Numbered from the stretch's first letter, positions 22,131 through 34,150 are shown. The stretch: 64,000 nt of DNA from Morinoia aosen (GCA_030386875.1 CM059557.1:63132514-63196513), one strand, 5' to 3'. Notes: generated from the letters alone by a model not told the origin. Made by a program: numbers and translations.

Positions 22131-25100
22131 CTAGTATTCTGATAAGAAGTGAGACTCAAGATTTCTTTTAAATACCTTGTAAGAATTACTTTCACGGATC
22201 TCCGCAGGTATTGAGTTCCAGGTTTTAGTTCCAACGAATAGTATACTATGTTGTGAGCGGGCCTTTGAATAATAAGGAAGCATGAATTTACTTTTATTTC
22301 GTGTTAAATGGTCGTGATGACCAGTTTGCGCAGTTAATAACTGTTGAAGGCTATTGTCGCCATCATTAGCTAATGTTTTGTAGATGAAATTGCAGATGGA
22401 GATTTTGTAGAGATCCGAGAGTTTAAGTATTTGTAAATTTTTGAATGAATCATTTGTGTGAGCATTATGTTCTAGGTTCTTTGCCGCTCTGATGGCTCTT
22501 TTTTGCAGAGTAAAAATTATATTAGTTTTATTTTTATCAGTTCCATGCCATGCTTCTATTCCGTATTGCAGGTATGGTGAAATGAGCGTTCGATAAAGCA
22601 TTAGTAAGGCTGTTTCAGGCAGGAAATTTTTAACTTTATTCAGGATTCCGATGGATTTTGATAATTTAGAACTAATATGAGTGATGTGCTCTTTGAAGGT
22701 CAGATGTTTATCTATTATGATGCCCAGAAATTTACATGAGTTGGTTTCTTTGATTTCACCTTCGCCAATTTTAATGGATGGTAGAGATATATTTTTCTTG
22801 TATGAGAACGTAATATAATTTGTTGTATCGATATTGAGGCTTATTTTATTAGCTTTAAGCCACAGTGAAACCTTATGGAGTTCATTATTTATACTCTCCG
22901 CAATCGTAGTGGGATTTTCGTTCGGAAGGACCGCAGAAAGCATACTGTCATCGGCAAAAAGTATGAATTTAAAAAATGATGTAGATTTAATAATATCATT
23001 GATAAAAATCAGAAAAAGGAGAGGCCCAAGAACAGATCCTTGTGGAACTCCATGGCTAATTTTTTGTGGGTCCGATTTTGCGTCGTCAATGACAACGTAT
23101 TGCTTCCGATTTGTTAGGTATGATCTGAACCAATCATGGGCAACCCCACGAATGCCATAACAATGAAGTTTCGAGAGTAATATGTTATGGTCCACACAAT
23201 CGAATGCCTTTCGAAAGTCAAGAAATACAGAGAAGACAGTCTTTCCGTTATCTATATTAGAATAAAGGAATTGTAAATGATTTAATATTGCCTGTGTTGT
23301 TGATTTTTTACAGCGAAAGCCGTATTGTTTATCATAGAGAAATGATTTTTGTTCAAAATAAGAGTACACTTTTTTATACACAATTTTCTCGAATACCTTG
23401 CTAATAATTGGTAACATGGAGATAGGTCGATAATTGTTTACACAGGTTTTTTCACCATTTTTAAAGATAGGGGTTACTCTAGCAACTTTGAGGGAGTTCG
23501 GGAAAGTGCCTAGTAAGAGAGACTGGTTAATAATATTGGATATCAGCGGGGCCACAATATCAGCAATTATTTTAAGTATTTTAGTTGGAAACGTTTGTAA
23601 CCCACTCGATTTATTTTTCATGTTGTTTATGCACGCAATTACATCGGAGGAGTTTGTAGGCGTAAAGAAAAAGGAGTTGTGTTCTCGAATATGATCCATA
23701 AATTCCAGGTGATCAGTAGGTTCACTTGGAATACCATTGGCTATAGTTTTCCCTACGTTTACAAAGAAGTTGTTGAAGAGATTAGCAATTTCATTCTTCT
23801 CATGGTATTTTACATTATCTTGAGTGATATGACCAATTTTCTTTTTTTCGGCGTTATTCGGTTTATAACAAGAGTTAAGGAGGCGCCAAGTCTTTTTAAC
23901 GTCAGCTTTGAATTGAGTAAACTTGAGGGTAAAGTAGCTCTTTTTTGATGTTCTTATCTGGTTTGTCACATAGTTTCTGAATCGGTTATATGTTTCTCTA
24001 GATATTCGCCCTTCGCAAAGGAGGGCTAGGTACGCTTGGCGTTTCTTTATATTTATCACGATGTCTCTAGTAATCCAGGGCTTTTGTTTATTTTTCGGGG
24101 TAACTGTACGAGTTACAATTGGGCAACACTGGTTGTATGCGTTCATTATAGTTTCAGTCATTATTACTAGTGATTCATCAATGTTCCTTGCATTATTGTT
24201 TTTTTGGGTGATGTGCAATGTTGGCATTAAATCTTCTAGAACGGTGCGCATTTCTTCTAAATTTGATTCGTTTATTTTACGATATGAGTAAGTTTCAGCC
24301 CGTGCTTTGGTGCACGCAAGATAGACATTTTTCTTAATAAGAAAAACTGGAAAATGATCTGATAAGTCAGAAGTAATTATTCCAGCAAGAAAATCACTTG
24401 GGTCTGTCATAAAGATATTGTCAAGCAGCGTGGCACATTCTGAGGTTATTCGTGTTGGCTTTGTGATGATCGGAAGGAAAGATTTAGAATGAAATGCATT
24501 TAAGAAATTAGAGATTGGTTCATAGCTTTCATGTTTCAGCAAATCATAGTTGAATTCACCGCATATTATTATGTCATTGTAGAAGGACCTGTTGAACTGA
24601 GAAATAATTCAATTAAGCTCATTAAGGAAGGATATAGGACAGGCTGTAGGCGGCCTATACACCGTTCCAAGCACAATTCGTTTGCCATCTCTAGACAGTT
24701 CTACGAATAATGATTCTATATGATCCTGATTCAGTGTTGCACTTGCTATGATTCTCGAATCCATGTGCTTAGAAATGTATGTACTGATGCCCCCGCCTCG
24801 CTTGTTTTTTCGTAGCGAATGGTAACTATGATAATTTTCAAATTTAATCATGTCTTTGGTCGAGTCATCTAGCCAGCTTTCGGTGAAGCTAATCACATCT
24901 AAGGTATACTTAAGTTCAGTAATAGTGCATTGTATCTCTTCCAATTTTGGATAGAGTGACCTACAGTTCCAACACAGTAGCGAAAAATCCTGCCGGGTGA
25001 TTCGTATAGATTCGTTGAATTTTGATATGTTAGTATATCTGCAGTTTTCAGAGTCGTTTAGGTTTGGAAATATTCTGTTCAAATGATTGAGATCCGGGTC

Positions 25101-25133
25101 GATTTCATCTAATATATCAGCGTGATCAGTCAT
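22131..25133 (-). pseudogene. LINE ORF2: endonuclease plus reverse transcriptase, one stop codon
   Basis: 1001 codons from ATG 25133 to TAG 22131, open except for a TGA at codon 175 (24609-24611), which a single C-to-T change of CGA would explain. The N-terminal APE endonuclease shows LLCWNCRSL (about residue 53), FTESWL (about 82), VYRPP (about 158), CGEFN (about 189; the family normally has G-D-x-N) and SDLSDHFPV (about 255). The RT shows FLDFRKAFDCVDH (about 637), HGVPQGSVLGPLLF (about 694) and FADD (about 726). A C-terminal region follows. This ORF nicks target DNA and primes reverse transcription there. The frame is otherwise so intact that the copy is likely young. Confidence 0.93.
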
Positions 25134-25783
25134 TCAAAATTAGTAAACAGTAGGCAGTAAGTACTATTGTACAACTTAAAACGAAATACAGAGTCAAGAT
25201 TAAAAGGATATATCTATCTAAAAACTAGCTTAGAAAGTATAGAAAAGAGTAAGAAATCTAGCGTGATTTCGTGGGTACACTCAATACTCAGCCAATAGCG
25301 ATTAATATTGGAGTTCAATATACAAAATTGATGCGTACAAATTGCTGAAGGCGTTGTTACAAAGTTCACATACAACAGGTAATAAGTTTTAAAAAAAATA
25401 AAGATAAATAGAAAAAAATTTAGCGACGATGATAATCTAATCAGCTAATATGTTTTACACATAATAATAGTTTGTTGGTTAAAAATTACATACAATTTAC
25501 GAGGAAAGGTGAACAAGGTGGATATCAATATTCCATCATAATATTGGTAGGTACAAATTGCTGATGGTGCTGTTGCAATTTCCAATACAGTTGTCATAAA
25601 TGTTCATATATATCTGTCATAAGATTGTCAAAATTGAGGTAAAACTGCCGTATATATCTTTAGAGGTTGGAACTGATTCATGACATGAAGTTATGCAGTT
25701 TGAAGATCTAGTGTAAAGTTATAGAATTCTAGGCGTTATTGGCATACGAGTATATAATTTGACACAGGTACATGTTTTGATAA

Positions 25784-26269
25784 CTAATTGAGGTGAACAC
25801 CCAAGACCTGATTCGATGATTTATCCAGTTGCCGCATCAGGTATTGGTCGAGATCTTCTGGCGTGTTAATCTGACGTCTCGAGTCCGGTTGTCCAGGGAT
25901 GAATGCGAAGATGTTTCCATCTTGGGTCCTCGGGGTTCCGATTTTTTCCGGGAAATTTCTCTTGGCTACTCTCAAGGTGTACATGATCTTGGCTCGTGAA
26001 GGTATTAGATATTCATTTATATAGAACGTTGGTTTATTTACTCGGCAGGCAGAGAGAATTTCACGTTTTTTGTTGTAATGTTTCAGTTCGAAAGCGATGT
26101 TTCTTCGATCCTCGTTTCCACTTAGTGGTTTTCTTCCCATTCTGTTAGCTGACGTGATGTCAGCATCACTGAGGTCGATGTTGATGTCCTTCAGAATTTT
26201 GCAGACTGTTTCTTTGCAATTTTCGTTGTTGTGTGAATGAGGTAGTTCCCCCCCCGGAAATTTTTCATG
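25784..26269 (-). pseudogene. LINE ORF1, C-terminal portion (5'-truncated)
   Basis: An open frame of 161 codons with no start of its own, continuing upstream of the ATG at 26140 through ENCKETVCKILKDINID and DITSANRMGRK. The core has a FYINEYLIPSRAKIMYTLRV segment followed by AKR. This pattern (N-E-Y-L-x-x-x-R, then a helix and A-K-R) is the conserved nucleic-acid-binding domain near the end of CR1-like ORF1 proteins, and the same motif occurs in the second LINE at 61821-62354. ORF1 coats the LINE RNA. The frame ends HLN at TAA 25784. Confidence 0.75.
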
Positions 26270-26298
26270 CTAATGAGCTCTCAACATGAAAAAAATTT

Positions 26299-26808
26299 TC
26301 ATGAAATAACTCTACCGTAGTAAATTAAAATGCTCTTATCTTTCTTACTCCTTTTACACTTACAAAATCCCCCACTGCCCATGACATCAGTACATGTATC
26401 TGCTGCCGGGGAAGGCTTGGTGCAGGCGAGAAAATTTTGAGGCTTGGATCCACTACTTACATGAACGATATCGTTATCAATTTCGGCTGAAGTGCCCATT
26501 AACTGAGTTTCTACAGTATTTTTAAGTTCTTCCTGAAACCAATCTGTCGACCAACACAAAAATACTCTGTATAGGGTTCTTTGATTATTTGTCTTTCACT
26601 TGAAATGTGGGTAACAAAATCATCACTTGAATTAATATTCATGCTGCTCATGCTACAGTCTGGGGGCCCATAATTCAAAAAAAAGGCCATAAGGTTAGTG
26701 CGCATTCAAGCCTTGCTCTCCACAGCTCCAGACCCTGATATTTTCATCCTTTCAGAAGCGAGGAGCCGCAAGAAATAGAAGCATGGGAGGGAAGTCCTCT
26801 TCTTTAGA
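26299..26808 (-). pseudogene. Coding-like minus-strand segment, possibly the Harbinger partner protein
   Basis: A TTTTTTTCAG splice-acceptor-like sequence on the minus strand (ending about 26809) leads into an open frame, LKKRTSLPCFYFLRLLASER followed by MKISGSGAVESKA. It meets a TGA just before 26705, continues in the same frame (MRTNLMAFF...), then shifts near 26540 into a frame ending GFCKCKRSKKDKSILIYYG. The K-x-S-G-S-G-A string recalls MADF/Myb-SANT domains, which Harbinger elements encode beside their transposase. The match is weak; it could equally be a host pseudo-exon. Confidence 0.25.
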
Positions 26809-28046
26809 TCTGAAAAAAATAATATCAATTAGAAGTATTCTTACACCATTGATGTAATAGTCCTCTACATAGTTACTAGTAATATTAATTCTTGCAATAG
26901 TGTTTGTGACAGACTTGATTATTCAAGTGCATAGAACATATTTGTTTGCTCCAGTACATGAGCTTTATTGAAAATAAACATGTTTTGTTAGGGAATAACA
27001 CAAGAAGTAGAGATATGTGTAGTGAAATGTTTGAAAATTGTATGTTGAAAGAAATATCATTAGGTATTGCTAAAATAATGTTCAGAGTATGCAGTCGCAC
27101 AATCTGGTACTGACTTTCATCCAACACTGAAAATTATTAGCTAATGAAGGAAAAGTTTTCCATGAGTTTCATTGAGAACTCAAATGAGAAACAATAAAAA
27201 CCTCCACTTTATGTTACATGAGGGTCACACAAGACTACAAAGATTCATCTATGTCATAATGATAGTTTTCATAAAACATCAACTGTATGATCTAAATTGG
27301 AAATTGCCCTCCTAGCAAAATGTTCACATTGTTAAGAAAAAATACTATCAAGCTATGTTTACTTCGCTTCTAAAACTACACATTTTTCCACAAGCTTCTC
27401 GCCTAAGTTCAGAATAATTCGCAGAGAATCTCATCGATTTTCAGAATTCTAACTTTTCTGCCAAATATTTTAAAACAAATGTATCAAACTTAATGCCCAA
27501 ATTCCACTGACATTCAGAATGGCAATAAGACATCTGTACTAATTTTTACATTTGCAAAAAGGTACAAATTTAAGAGTACAACAACATCGAGCAGACTAAT
27601 TTCATCATAGATGATCAGCAGCTTCAAATAAATAGAATATTTATAATTCAATAGATAAAACAACAAATTCAAAATTAAGAGCAAAATTTCAGGATCTAAT
27701 GTGATACAAATAACTGGCAGTTTAAATAGGTCACCACTAACATTTATAATACTTGTTGTACTCCACAGAACAACAATACCATTACAAACATTATCTAAAC
27801 TCATAACTTAATGTCAATAATGTTTGTCTATCAACTCTGGTAGGTAATAATGGCCCTACTTATCATTATTGTTGTGTTCAACATTGACATGCTCATGCTC
27901 ATTGTACAGAACTTGAAAGTTAAAAATAATTATCTAACACCATTTGCTTAAACATAAGATTATGCTGTAATCCTGAAGAGAAATATATGACTAATGGTAA
28001 TCACAAAAAACAGTGGATTTTTGAACCTGATCAAGTCATTGTTAGT
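26809..28046. other. Harbinger internal stretch with no recognised gene
   Basis: AT-rich; minus-strand frames of 80-96 codons are hydrophobic and low in complexity, as expected from composition alone. No motif seen. Confidence 0.5.
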
Positions 28047-28735
28047 TGTAACGGTGAATTTTTACTTCAATGTTGTCAACGATTTTCATAATTTTGTTGC
28101 CATAGATAGGTAATATAGTCAATTTTAAGACGTTTTACTTGAATGACAATGTGCTCGGAAACGCTTAGTTTTCGAGTTATTCAAGTTTTAAGGTATACGA
28201 GCAGCGCTCCTGAATGGCCTTTATTGCGCAATTTCAGAGTTGAAACGGAAGCTAACCCCCTATTACAAACGTTAAGAGGTTAATTCATGAGGGGTAGCCA
28301 CAGTTCTTCTAGTGAAAGTTATAAATGAAGGTTTCTAGTGACGTCCATTTACATCCGCTCCAAGATGGCGGCCGCCATCTCGGGTACCGGGTGGCCGTCA
28401 TTGGAGATGATGTAAATGGACGTCACTAGAAACCTTTATTTATAATTTTATAATTTTCACTAATTAGAAGAATTGTGGCTACCCCACACGACCCAACCTC
28501 TTTACTTTTGTAATAGGGGGTTAGCTTTTGTTTTAAATTAAATTATGCTTGGCACACTCGCTTCCCTGGCACGCACTAGCCAACTTCAAAGTTGAATAAT
28601 TCGAAAAATAATGCATCAGTGAGCAGAATGTCATTCATGTAAAACATTTTTAAATGTCTTCCATTATTGATTATTGGTAACAAAATTATGAAAATCGTTG
28701 ACAACATTAAAGCAAAAATTGACCGTTGTAATTTC
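28047..28735. repeat. Foldback (giant hairpin) element, arms of about 320 bp
   Basis: Sequence from about 28047 to 28370 recurs inverted from about 28373 to 28735. Matching blocks include TTGTCAACGATTTTCATAAT (with inverse near 28680-28700), GCTAACCCCCTATTACAAA (inverse near 28517) and GGTTTCTAGTGACGTCCATT (inverse near 28411-28430). The centre is a GC-rich palindrome AGATGGCGGCCGCCATCT at 28363-28380. No protein-coding content. A transcript would form a near-continuous long hairpin. Confidence 0.9.
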
Positions 28736-30016
28736 CACTTAAAGAAAAAGTGTAACATGAATCAAAAATACTTTAAGATATTTTTTGCTAGCATCCGCAT
28801 TTTCAATTACATTGTTCATCTCATTATCAACCCCTATTTGATTTCAGCCAATGTTTAACCCTGCATTCTCAAAATGACCTATTTCATTGTTGAATGAAAT
28901 ACCTGCTCATTTAGAATATTTACATAATTAACTCACTTTTAACACCTGAAAAAAAAATGAACTCTTGAGGCATTCTTGCACACCATTCACTTACCTAGAA
29001 GTATAAAGCTGATTGGTGGTTCCCAAAAACCTGAATACACTCACAAAGTTTATTAATCACGATTGTTTTTTAAAGGTCTACATAATTAATGCAAGTTTTA
29101 AGCTATATCTACCTTCTGGTTGTCTAGGATCTGTAAATCAAAAGACATTAAAATTAGATGGATCTTTTTTTATAGAACACATTAAATAAATATAACACTT
29201 TAACTTGAAATATAATTCTATTCAATTATATTGAAACTTTTATAATTTATGAAACAATAAATAAATTTTAATAAACTGGAAGGAACTGCAAGAAAAACGC
29301 CTGCAAAACAAGTTGTTTGACCCATTTTTCTGTGAATAGCATTCATGAGCAATGCTAAAATATTACAAAACCAACAGTTTTTCATTTACCACATTATCAT
29401 CCATGTAAAACATGTCGACATTGTTGGAAATAAATGCTAAATTTCATTGGTAACAGGCTACTTGCTTTTTCACTAAACTGCAAGACCTAGCACTGAATTT
29501 CATTGCTTTACATTTTGATACCACCACGAAAACAGCTAAAAACCATATCTTATATAGGGTAATTCATCAAATATCGAACAGAAACCACGTGTGTCTAGAA
29601 ACAACCTTCATAAATCGGTAACTTTTGCTCTGAATAACTCTTGCGGGCCTCAAGGTTATTCTTGAACAGTTGCTTTCTTGTTCTGTGATGTCGCTTGAAA
29701 GACAACGTAGATTATTGAAATGTATTTATTGTTCTAAAAATCGAATTCTTTAGTAACATAATTTCATCAATATCGAACATGAATCGAACAAGAATTTTGA
29801 TTCGAACAGGATGGTTTGTCAATTAGTTCTCTTCGTATGGAACTTTTGTTAGACTATTAGCACGCCACGTATGGTTTGTCTATTAGTACGCCTCGTATAT
29901 TTTGTCCATTAATATGCCTCGTATGGTCTATCTATTTGTACACCTCATGTGGCCACTTGGAAAATAAACGTTTTTCTTTCATTCTTTTTTTTTTGGTGCA
30001 CTGGATTTTCTTGGAA
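28736..30016. other. Harbinger internal stretch with no recognised gene
   Basis: AT-rich sequence without long frames. Around 29812-29945 there are loose repeats of a phrase such as CGTATGGTTTGTC/TATTAGTACGCCTCG (three to four degenerate copies about 30 bp apart). Confidence 0.5.
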
Positions 30017-30315
30017 GTGCTCGCGGTGGCACAGCGGTTAAGGGATCGGACTTGTATGTTGGAGTCGCGGGTTCGTATCCCGGCGCTGGCGCTGCGATTT
30101 TCCCCGTTGGGTATAAGGGAAAGCTCAAGCACAATACCCCACTCGACCCAGGTGTCGGAAATGGGTACCGACTTTACGGGGGAACCGTCATGGTGTCCTA
30201 TATATAGTGATAGTTATAAGACATTTGAAAAACCAATGCTTAAGATCATTTGTATCAGGCTTGATTGGAAATAAAGCATCCCAAAGATGCCGATGTTTGT
30301 TTTGTTTGTTTGTTT
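30017..30315 (+). mobile_element. tRNA-derived SINE
   Basis: The head has a pol III A box TGGCACAGCGG (30027-30037) and a B box GGTTCGTATCC (30070-30080), 32 bp apart, as in tRNA genes, with a tRNA-like body GCGGTTAAGGGATCGGACTT. A 3' unrelated region and a T-rich repeat tail (TTTGTTTTGTTTGTTTGTTT, ending about 30315) follow. The cloverleaf is not intact and the element is about 300 bp long, so it is a SINE rather than a tRNA gene. It lies inside the Harbinger element. Confidence 0.85.
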
Positions 30316-31424
30316 AAAATGACTGTCTCATTACTTATTTTCAGGAAGCATTTGAATGGAGAGTTATCAAAATTTGAATATGATGTCGATGTTTCATTTG
30401 CAGTGCTTGTTGAACCATCATTGTGATCATCAACCTGTGTGACCTTTTTTGGAGTAGAGTGTAGAGCACGCGTCAATGAATTATTATTGATGCTTGCATC
30501 AATTTTCTTGGCAAGGAATTGATCATCAGTAAATGTAGCCAGACGAATCATTGATGATCTTGAGGGCCTTGGAACACCAGCAGCTGATTGGTCGCCATCT
30601 TCAACTATTCATTGTTATCATCAAGCGTTAATACAATATTTTAAGGAAATGAAACAGGCGTTCAATAGATCGATTCAGTTTTTTAAAAGAATTAAGAATC
30701 GAAAAGCCTTGTTCGAGGCATAAATTCATAATTTTTAAGGAATTTTGATTTGAACACCTTTGTTCAGTATTTAATACTGACATGAAATAGGAACTGAATG
30801 TCGAACATGGAATAATTATCAAGTTTTTAGCGGGAAAGAAAAAAATACAGCAACAGAACATCATTTGACAACACTACTCTCTAGTTATGACGGGAGGTTG
30901 ACGTTGGCACAACAACAGTTAAACCGTCGCAATTTTCCCGAGGTGCGTAAGATTTTTCAAGAGAAAAAATACGACCAATTTGTAAGGGTCGTACAGAAAA
31001 TGTGTTCGCAACACCTGGTAGCAGTTTGCAGCTCACAGAAATGAGTTCTTATCACTAAAATAGGAGTTTTAGATGTAAGATCACCGGCACTGTGCAAGTT
31101 TGGATGCTTGCGAAATTTATTACGCGCATATTTTCAAAGTTGTTCGATAATCAGTTCAGTTCGATATTTGATGAATTACCCTATATCTCCTGCCAAAATT
31201 GGCCACAATCATCATTTAAAGTCAACATAACAGCTGCGACACTTGTCAACACTGTCCGCCATCTTTGTTCTTCGTAGTTCATTTGGTGACTGAAAACCTC
31301 CGACGACCTTTCACGAAATGACGAGCATCCATTCATCAAATGATGATCGAACGGGCCTTCCAGCGTTCATTTGACATACGGAGTTCATTTGACGAACGGA
31401 CGTTAGACTAGTGTGGCCCCGGCA
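30316..31424 (-). other. Harbinger right part with weak minus-strand coding signal
   Basis: A minus-strand open frame (about 30600-30310) reads MIRLATFTDDQFLAKKIDAS, then STPKKVTQVDDHNDG and a Ser/Thr-rich stretch. It lacks a convincing start and a family match. Given its place it may belong to the Harbinger partner protein, but this is inference. The last 150 bp hold repeated TCATTTGACNNACGGA-type subterminal motifs. Confidence 0.3.
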
Positions 31425-31427
31425 TAA

Positions 31428-33869
31428 GTGTCAGTTGCGGTGCTTCCTCTGACATCCTGCACACCTCAATTTCGCTCTTTATGTGATGAAAAAGTGACAA
31501 CTCTATCCTGAAGAGCTTGTATTTCCTTTAAATTTTTTACTTAATCTCGTTTAGAATGTTCTAGTTTTCCGTTGATGCGAAAATATATCGACCTATTATA
31601 TAAGATTTTACGCTCTTCGATGAAACTGTAGGGAAATGTAACATTTTGCTAGGCTGCGACGTGAACAGACGTTAGAATTCCGAACCGTTAGTTTTGAGCG
31701 CAAGAAGGCATCCAAAGTCCAAACAAGCAACGGTCGTACGTTCGCGAACTAAAGAGGCTTACCATTCATCTATGTCACCCGTGCGGTCTACACTTGCACC
31801 AGACTACTTGCTCAGGCGTATCCACAAAGGCTGGCACACAAACACAAACTCACGCACACACATCAGCACACAACTCGAACACAAACACAAAGTCCTACAA
31901 CACAAACGCGTGAACACACACGCAAGAAGAAAGACGTAGGCGTGGGAACCATCAACGGCCAAGCTTATAGGGGAGTGAGGAGGCGTAACCCGCAGTGAGG
32001 GCTCCGACCTACAGCCATTCATGGCCCTGGAATAGCGTGGGTACCGAAGCCGCGCACGATACGCACCAATGAGAGGTCAAGGTTCCAGGACAAGCAAGAA
32101 TTCCACCAATCAAGATTAAAATGCCGTCTTTGTAATTACGAATGTTCGAGAACCTTCTATAAGGAACCAAGTCATACACATAAAAAAGTTCACGAGAAGA
32201 ATCGTGAGGTCTTTTGCGTGTGCATTGCACACAAGCAACAAAATTTTGACATCTGAGTAAAGTGAACAACATCGAAGTTCCCAGAAGACAACGTCGGACA
32301 CCAGCAGTTGTCGAATTGCTAACTTGCACCAGAAACCCGCTCGAAGCACGTCAGCTTTGCGGCAACGTGGCAACGATTCTACCGGGAGCATTCAAAATGA
32401 TTCTACGTCAACTCCAAGCTCGCAAGAAACTCCAGCATGCCAATTGGAACTGCACAATCGTGTAGTCTACGACAACGAGAGGATTTTTCTCTCGGTTACG
32501 CAAGAAGATCGAGGTCGATATCTCTGACACCAACGAAGCACAATAACCAACAAGTCGGTGGACGTCGGAAGATAACCAGGCGGCGGTCAGCAACGCCGGG
32601 AAGATGAAGAGGCAGGGCCGCACCGCCACGGCACTCTGAGTACTCTGTTGAGTCCAATCGACAGTAAAATGGAGTCTGCAGTGAATCAACAGCAATGACA
32701 CATTACAGAAGAGTTCGAGTGTTTTGTGGTATTGAGAACTGTGAAAATAGTGATCTTAAGTACAAGTTTCGATACAAAGCAGCACATTGAACTGTGCTTT
32801 AAATTAGCTCGCCATCTAAATGTGATTTTGTGTCATGTTGTGTTTCTTTAGCAAATGTGCTGAGTTCACGTTGGGCATAGTGCGAAACGTTCTATTTTAA
32901 TGTACCTGGTGGTGAGTCAAGATTGTACGGGTTTTGTATTGTCCCCATTATTTGTGCTTACGGTTGCCCAATTATTATTATGGTCTTCAAATTCCAATTC
33001 ATTCTTCGTAAATTCTCCTTTGATAGTTGCCATAAAATTTTGTGCTACGTTAAATCATGCAATCGTTCGCTAGCGCGCTTTATGATTCGAAGCGAGCATT
33101 TCTCTCATTTGGTGTGCTATTTGTGTCATAAGGTGTATGTCCATGATTATCATAGTTGCATTGTTCAATTAACCCCACTCACGTCTTATATAAGAATAAA
33201 ATCTGATTTAGATCTTTCAAACTTTTGTTTCATTTCCATGTTGATCAAACTAAGGTAAACTCGCAGTGCACACTGTGCTAATACTGCTGTTTCTAGTTTT
33301 CACCTTTTCTGTCCCCTCTCCTTCTGTGTATTTCTCATCTTTATATTTTCTTTTCGATCTTTTACTATCGAGGTTTAAATTCCTCAATCGTAATGTGACG
33401 GGCGGCGTCAGCCAACCTCTAAACGTATCGGGACAAAACTCTATTCAGACTTCTTTCGCGTCGTTTCACGCTCAAGCTTTTATACTCCTTTTCCAATAAA
33501 GAGACGTCGGGTCCTCCATTTCATTCCTGCTCTCTTAAACGTTGGCTCGAAGGAGGGGCCGGTGGCGGCGCTTTTTAAACTCGCCTCACACTCGGTCGAG
33601 TTCGGCCTGCCCTCGTGTTACGTCACGACCTTTCTTGGTAACGACTGCAAAGAACAGCGCCGTCAAGTTCGCGCCACTGCATTTCAGGACCGACAATTAA
33701 TTCAAGCTCGGATGTCTGCGCAACGCACCAGGCCCTGCTCTGACTCTCCAAGCTGTCGTCAAAGCATGCCCAGAAATGAACATTTATGTGCAGATACGGC
33801 GCTGGACATGTGCTTTAAGCACGTTAATAATGCTCTAGCTGGCTGAAGCTTGCTCCAATACTAGCGGTA
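31428..33869. other. Unresolved 2.4-kb stretch
   Basis: Moderately GC-rich for the window (for example 33540-33850). Several frames of 60-111 codons overlap without any recognisable domain. A (CACA)n-rich stretch lies at 31828-31930. A CAATAAAGAGACG polyadenylation-like signal is at 33495. It could contain the 5' LTR and leader of the BEL element further right, but I could not find a matching 3' LTR. Confidence 0.35.
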
Positions 33870-34150
33870 ATTTTTGTTTCGCGACAAACGTCTGGCTAAT
33901 TGGGCAATAATTACCGGGTACTTGTTAACTTCCTTTCAAGAAAATTAAAGTGACATCCGTCCACTTGCAATCTTGTGAAACTGACCCAGTTGAAAGGGAT
34001 CGATTGAAGATCTTTGCTAAGAGTTCGCTGATTACTTCAGCTGCTTCTTCAAGTACATATAAGGAAACTGAACCGTCAGGCCCCTGTTATTTTGTACGAG
34101 TTTAAGAGGCAGAGCTCTTTATCTATCTCATTCACCAAGACTATGTTGTC
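33870..34150 (-). pseudogene. LINE reverse transcriptase fragment
   Basis: Minus-strand segments read NEIDKELCLLNSYK, then QGPDGSVSLYVLEEAAEVIS followed by ELLAKIFNRSLSTGSV and CKWTDVTLIF, and then KGS-stop-QVPGNYCPISQTFV. These match in order the N-terminal RT region of CR1/RTE-type LINEs: the L-N-x-Y-F segment, G-P-D-G, the E-x-x-x-x-L-x-x-I-F-N-x-S-L-x-x-G helix, W-x-x-x-x-V-x-P-I-F and N-Y-R-P-I-S. The fragment has stops and is truncated on both sides. It is unrelated in position to the other two LINEs. Confidence 0.75.

Larger units (their letters stand above)
21717..26269 (-). mobile_element. CR1/Jockey-type non-LTR retrotransposon (LINE), 5'-truncated
   Basis: On the minus strand: the C-terminal part of ORF1 (26269-25784), a 650-bp spacer, ORF2 with endonuclease and reverse transcriptase (25133-22131), a 3' untranslated region and a tail of repeated AATTGTTTA-like units (21717-21765). 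CR1/L2-type LINEs end in such short repeats rather than poly(A). The 5' end stops within ORF1 near a run of eight G at 26248-26255. Inserted within the Harbinger element. The spacer holds a diverged direct repeat (GTACAAATTGCTGA at 25337 and at 25550). Confidence 0.85.
18289..31424 (+). mobile_element. PIF/Harbinger transposon, 13.1 kb, enlarged by nested insertions
   Basis: Left end TGCCGGGGCCACACTA, right end its exact inverse. Similarity continues inward with a shared CGTTCGTCAAATGAA about 12-15 bases further. A 3-bp duplication TAA lies outside both ends (18286-18288 and 31425-31427), the TWA-type target of PIF/Harbinger. A broken Harbinger transposase starts 260 bp inside the left end. 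Nested inside are a LINE (21717-26269), a foldback (28047-28735) and a SINE (30017-30315). Without these about 7.3 kb remains. A second, minus-strand coding region would be the Myb/MADF-like partner protein typical of the superfamily, but only weak traces are seen. Confidence 0.85.

Noticed and set aside
21926-22234. 102-codon minus-strand frame at the LINE 3' end
   Set aside because: It overlaps the end of ORF2 in another frame and continues into the 3' untranslated region with no motif.
27514-27804. Hydrophobic 96-codon minus-strand frame as a membrane protein
   Set aside because: The Leu/Ile/Tyr richness follows from AT-rich composition; no start context, homologous motif or repeat support.
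30020-30095. tRNA gene
   Set aside because: The A and B boxes are good, but the sequence continues into a 300-bp unit with a T-rich tail and the acceptor stem does not pair convincingly, so it is a SINE head.
33562-33846. 94-codon plus-strand ORF as a host gene
   Set aside because: GC-richer than its surroundings but without domain, splice signals or codon pattern that would separate it from chance.
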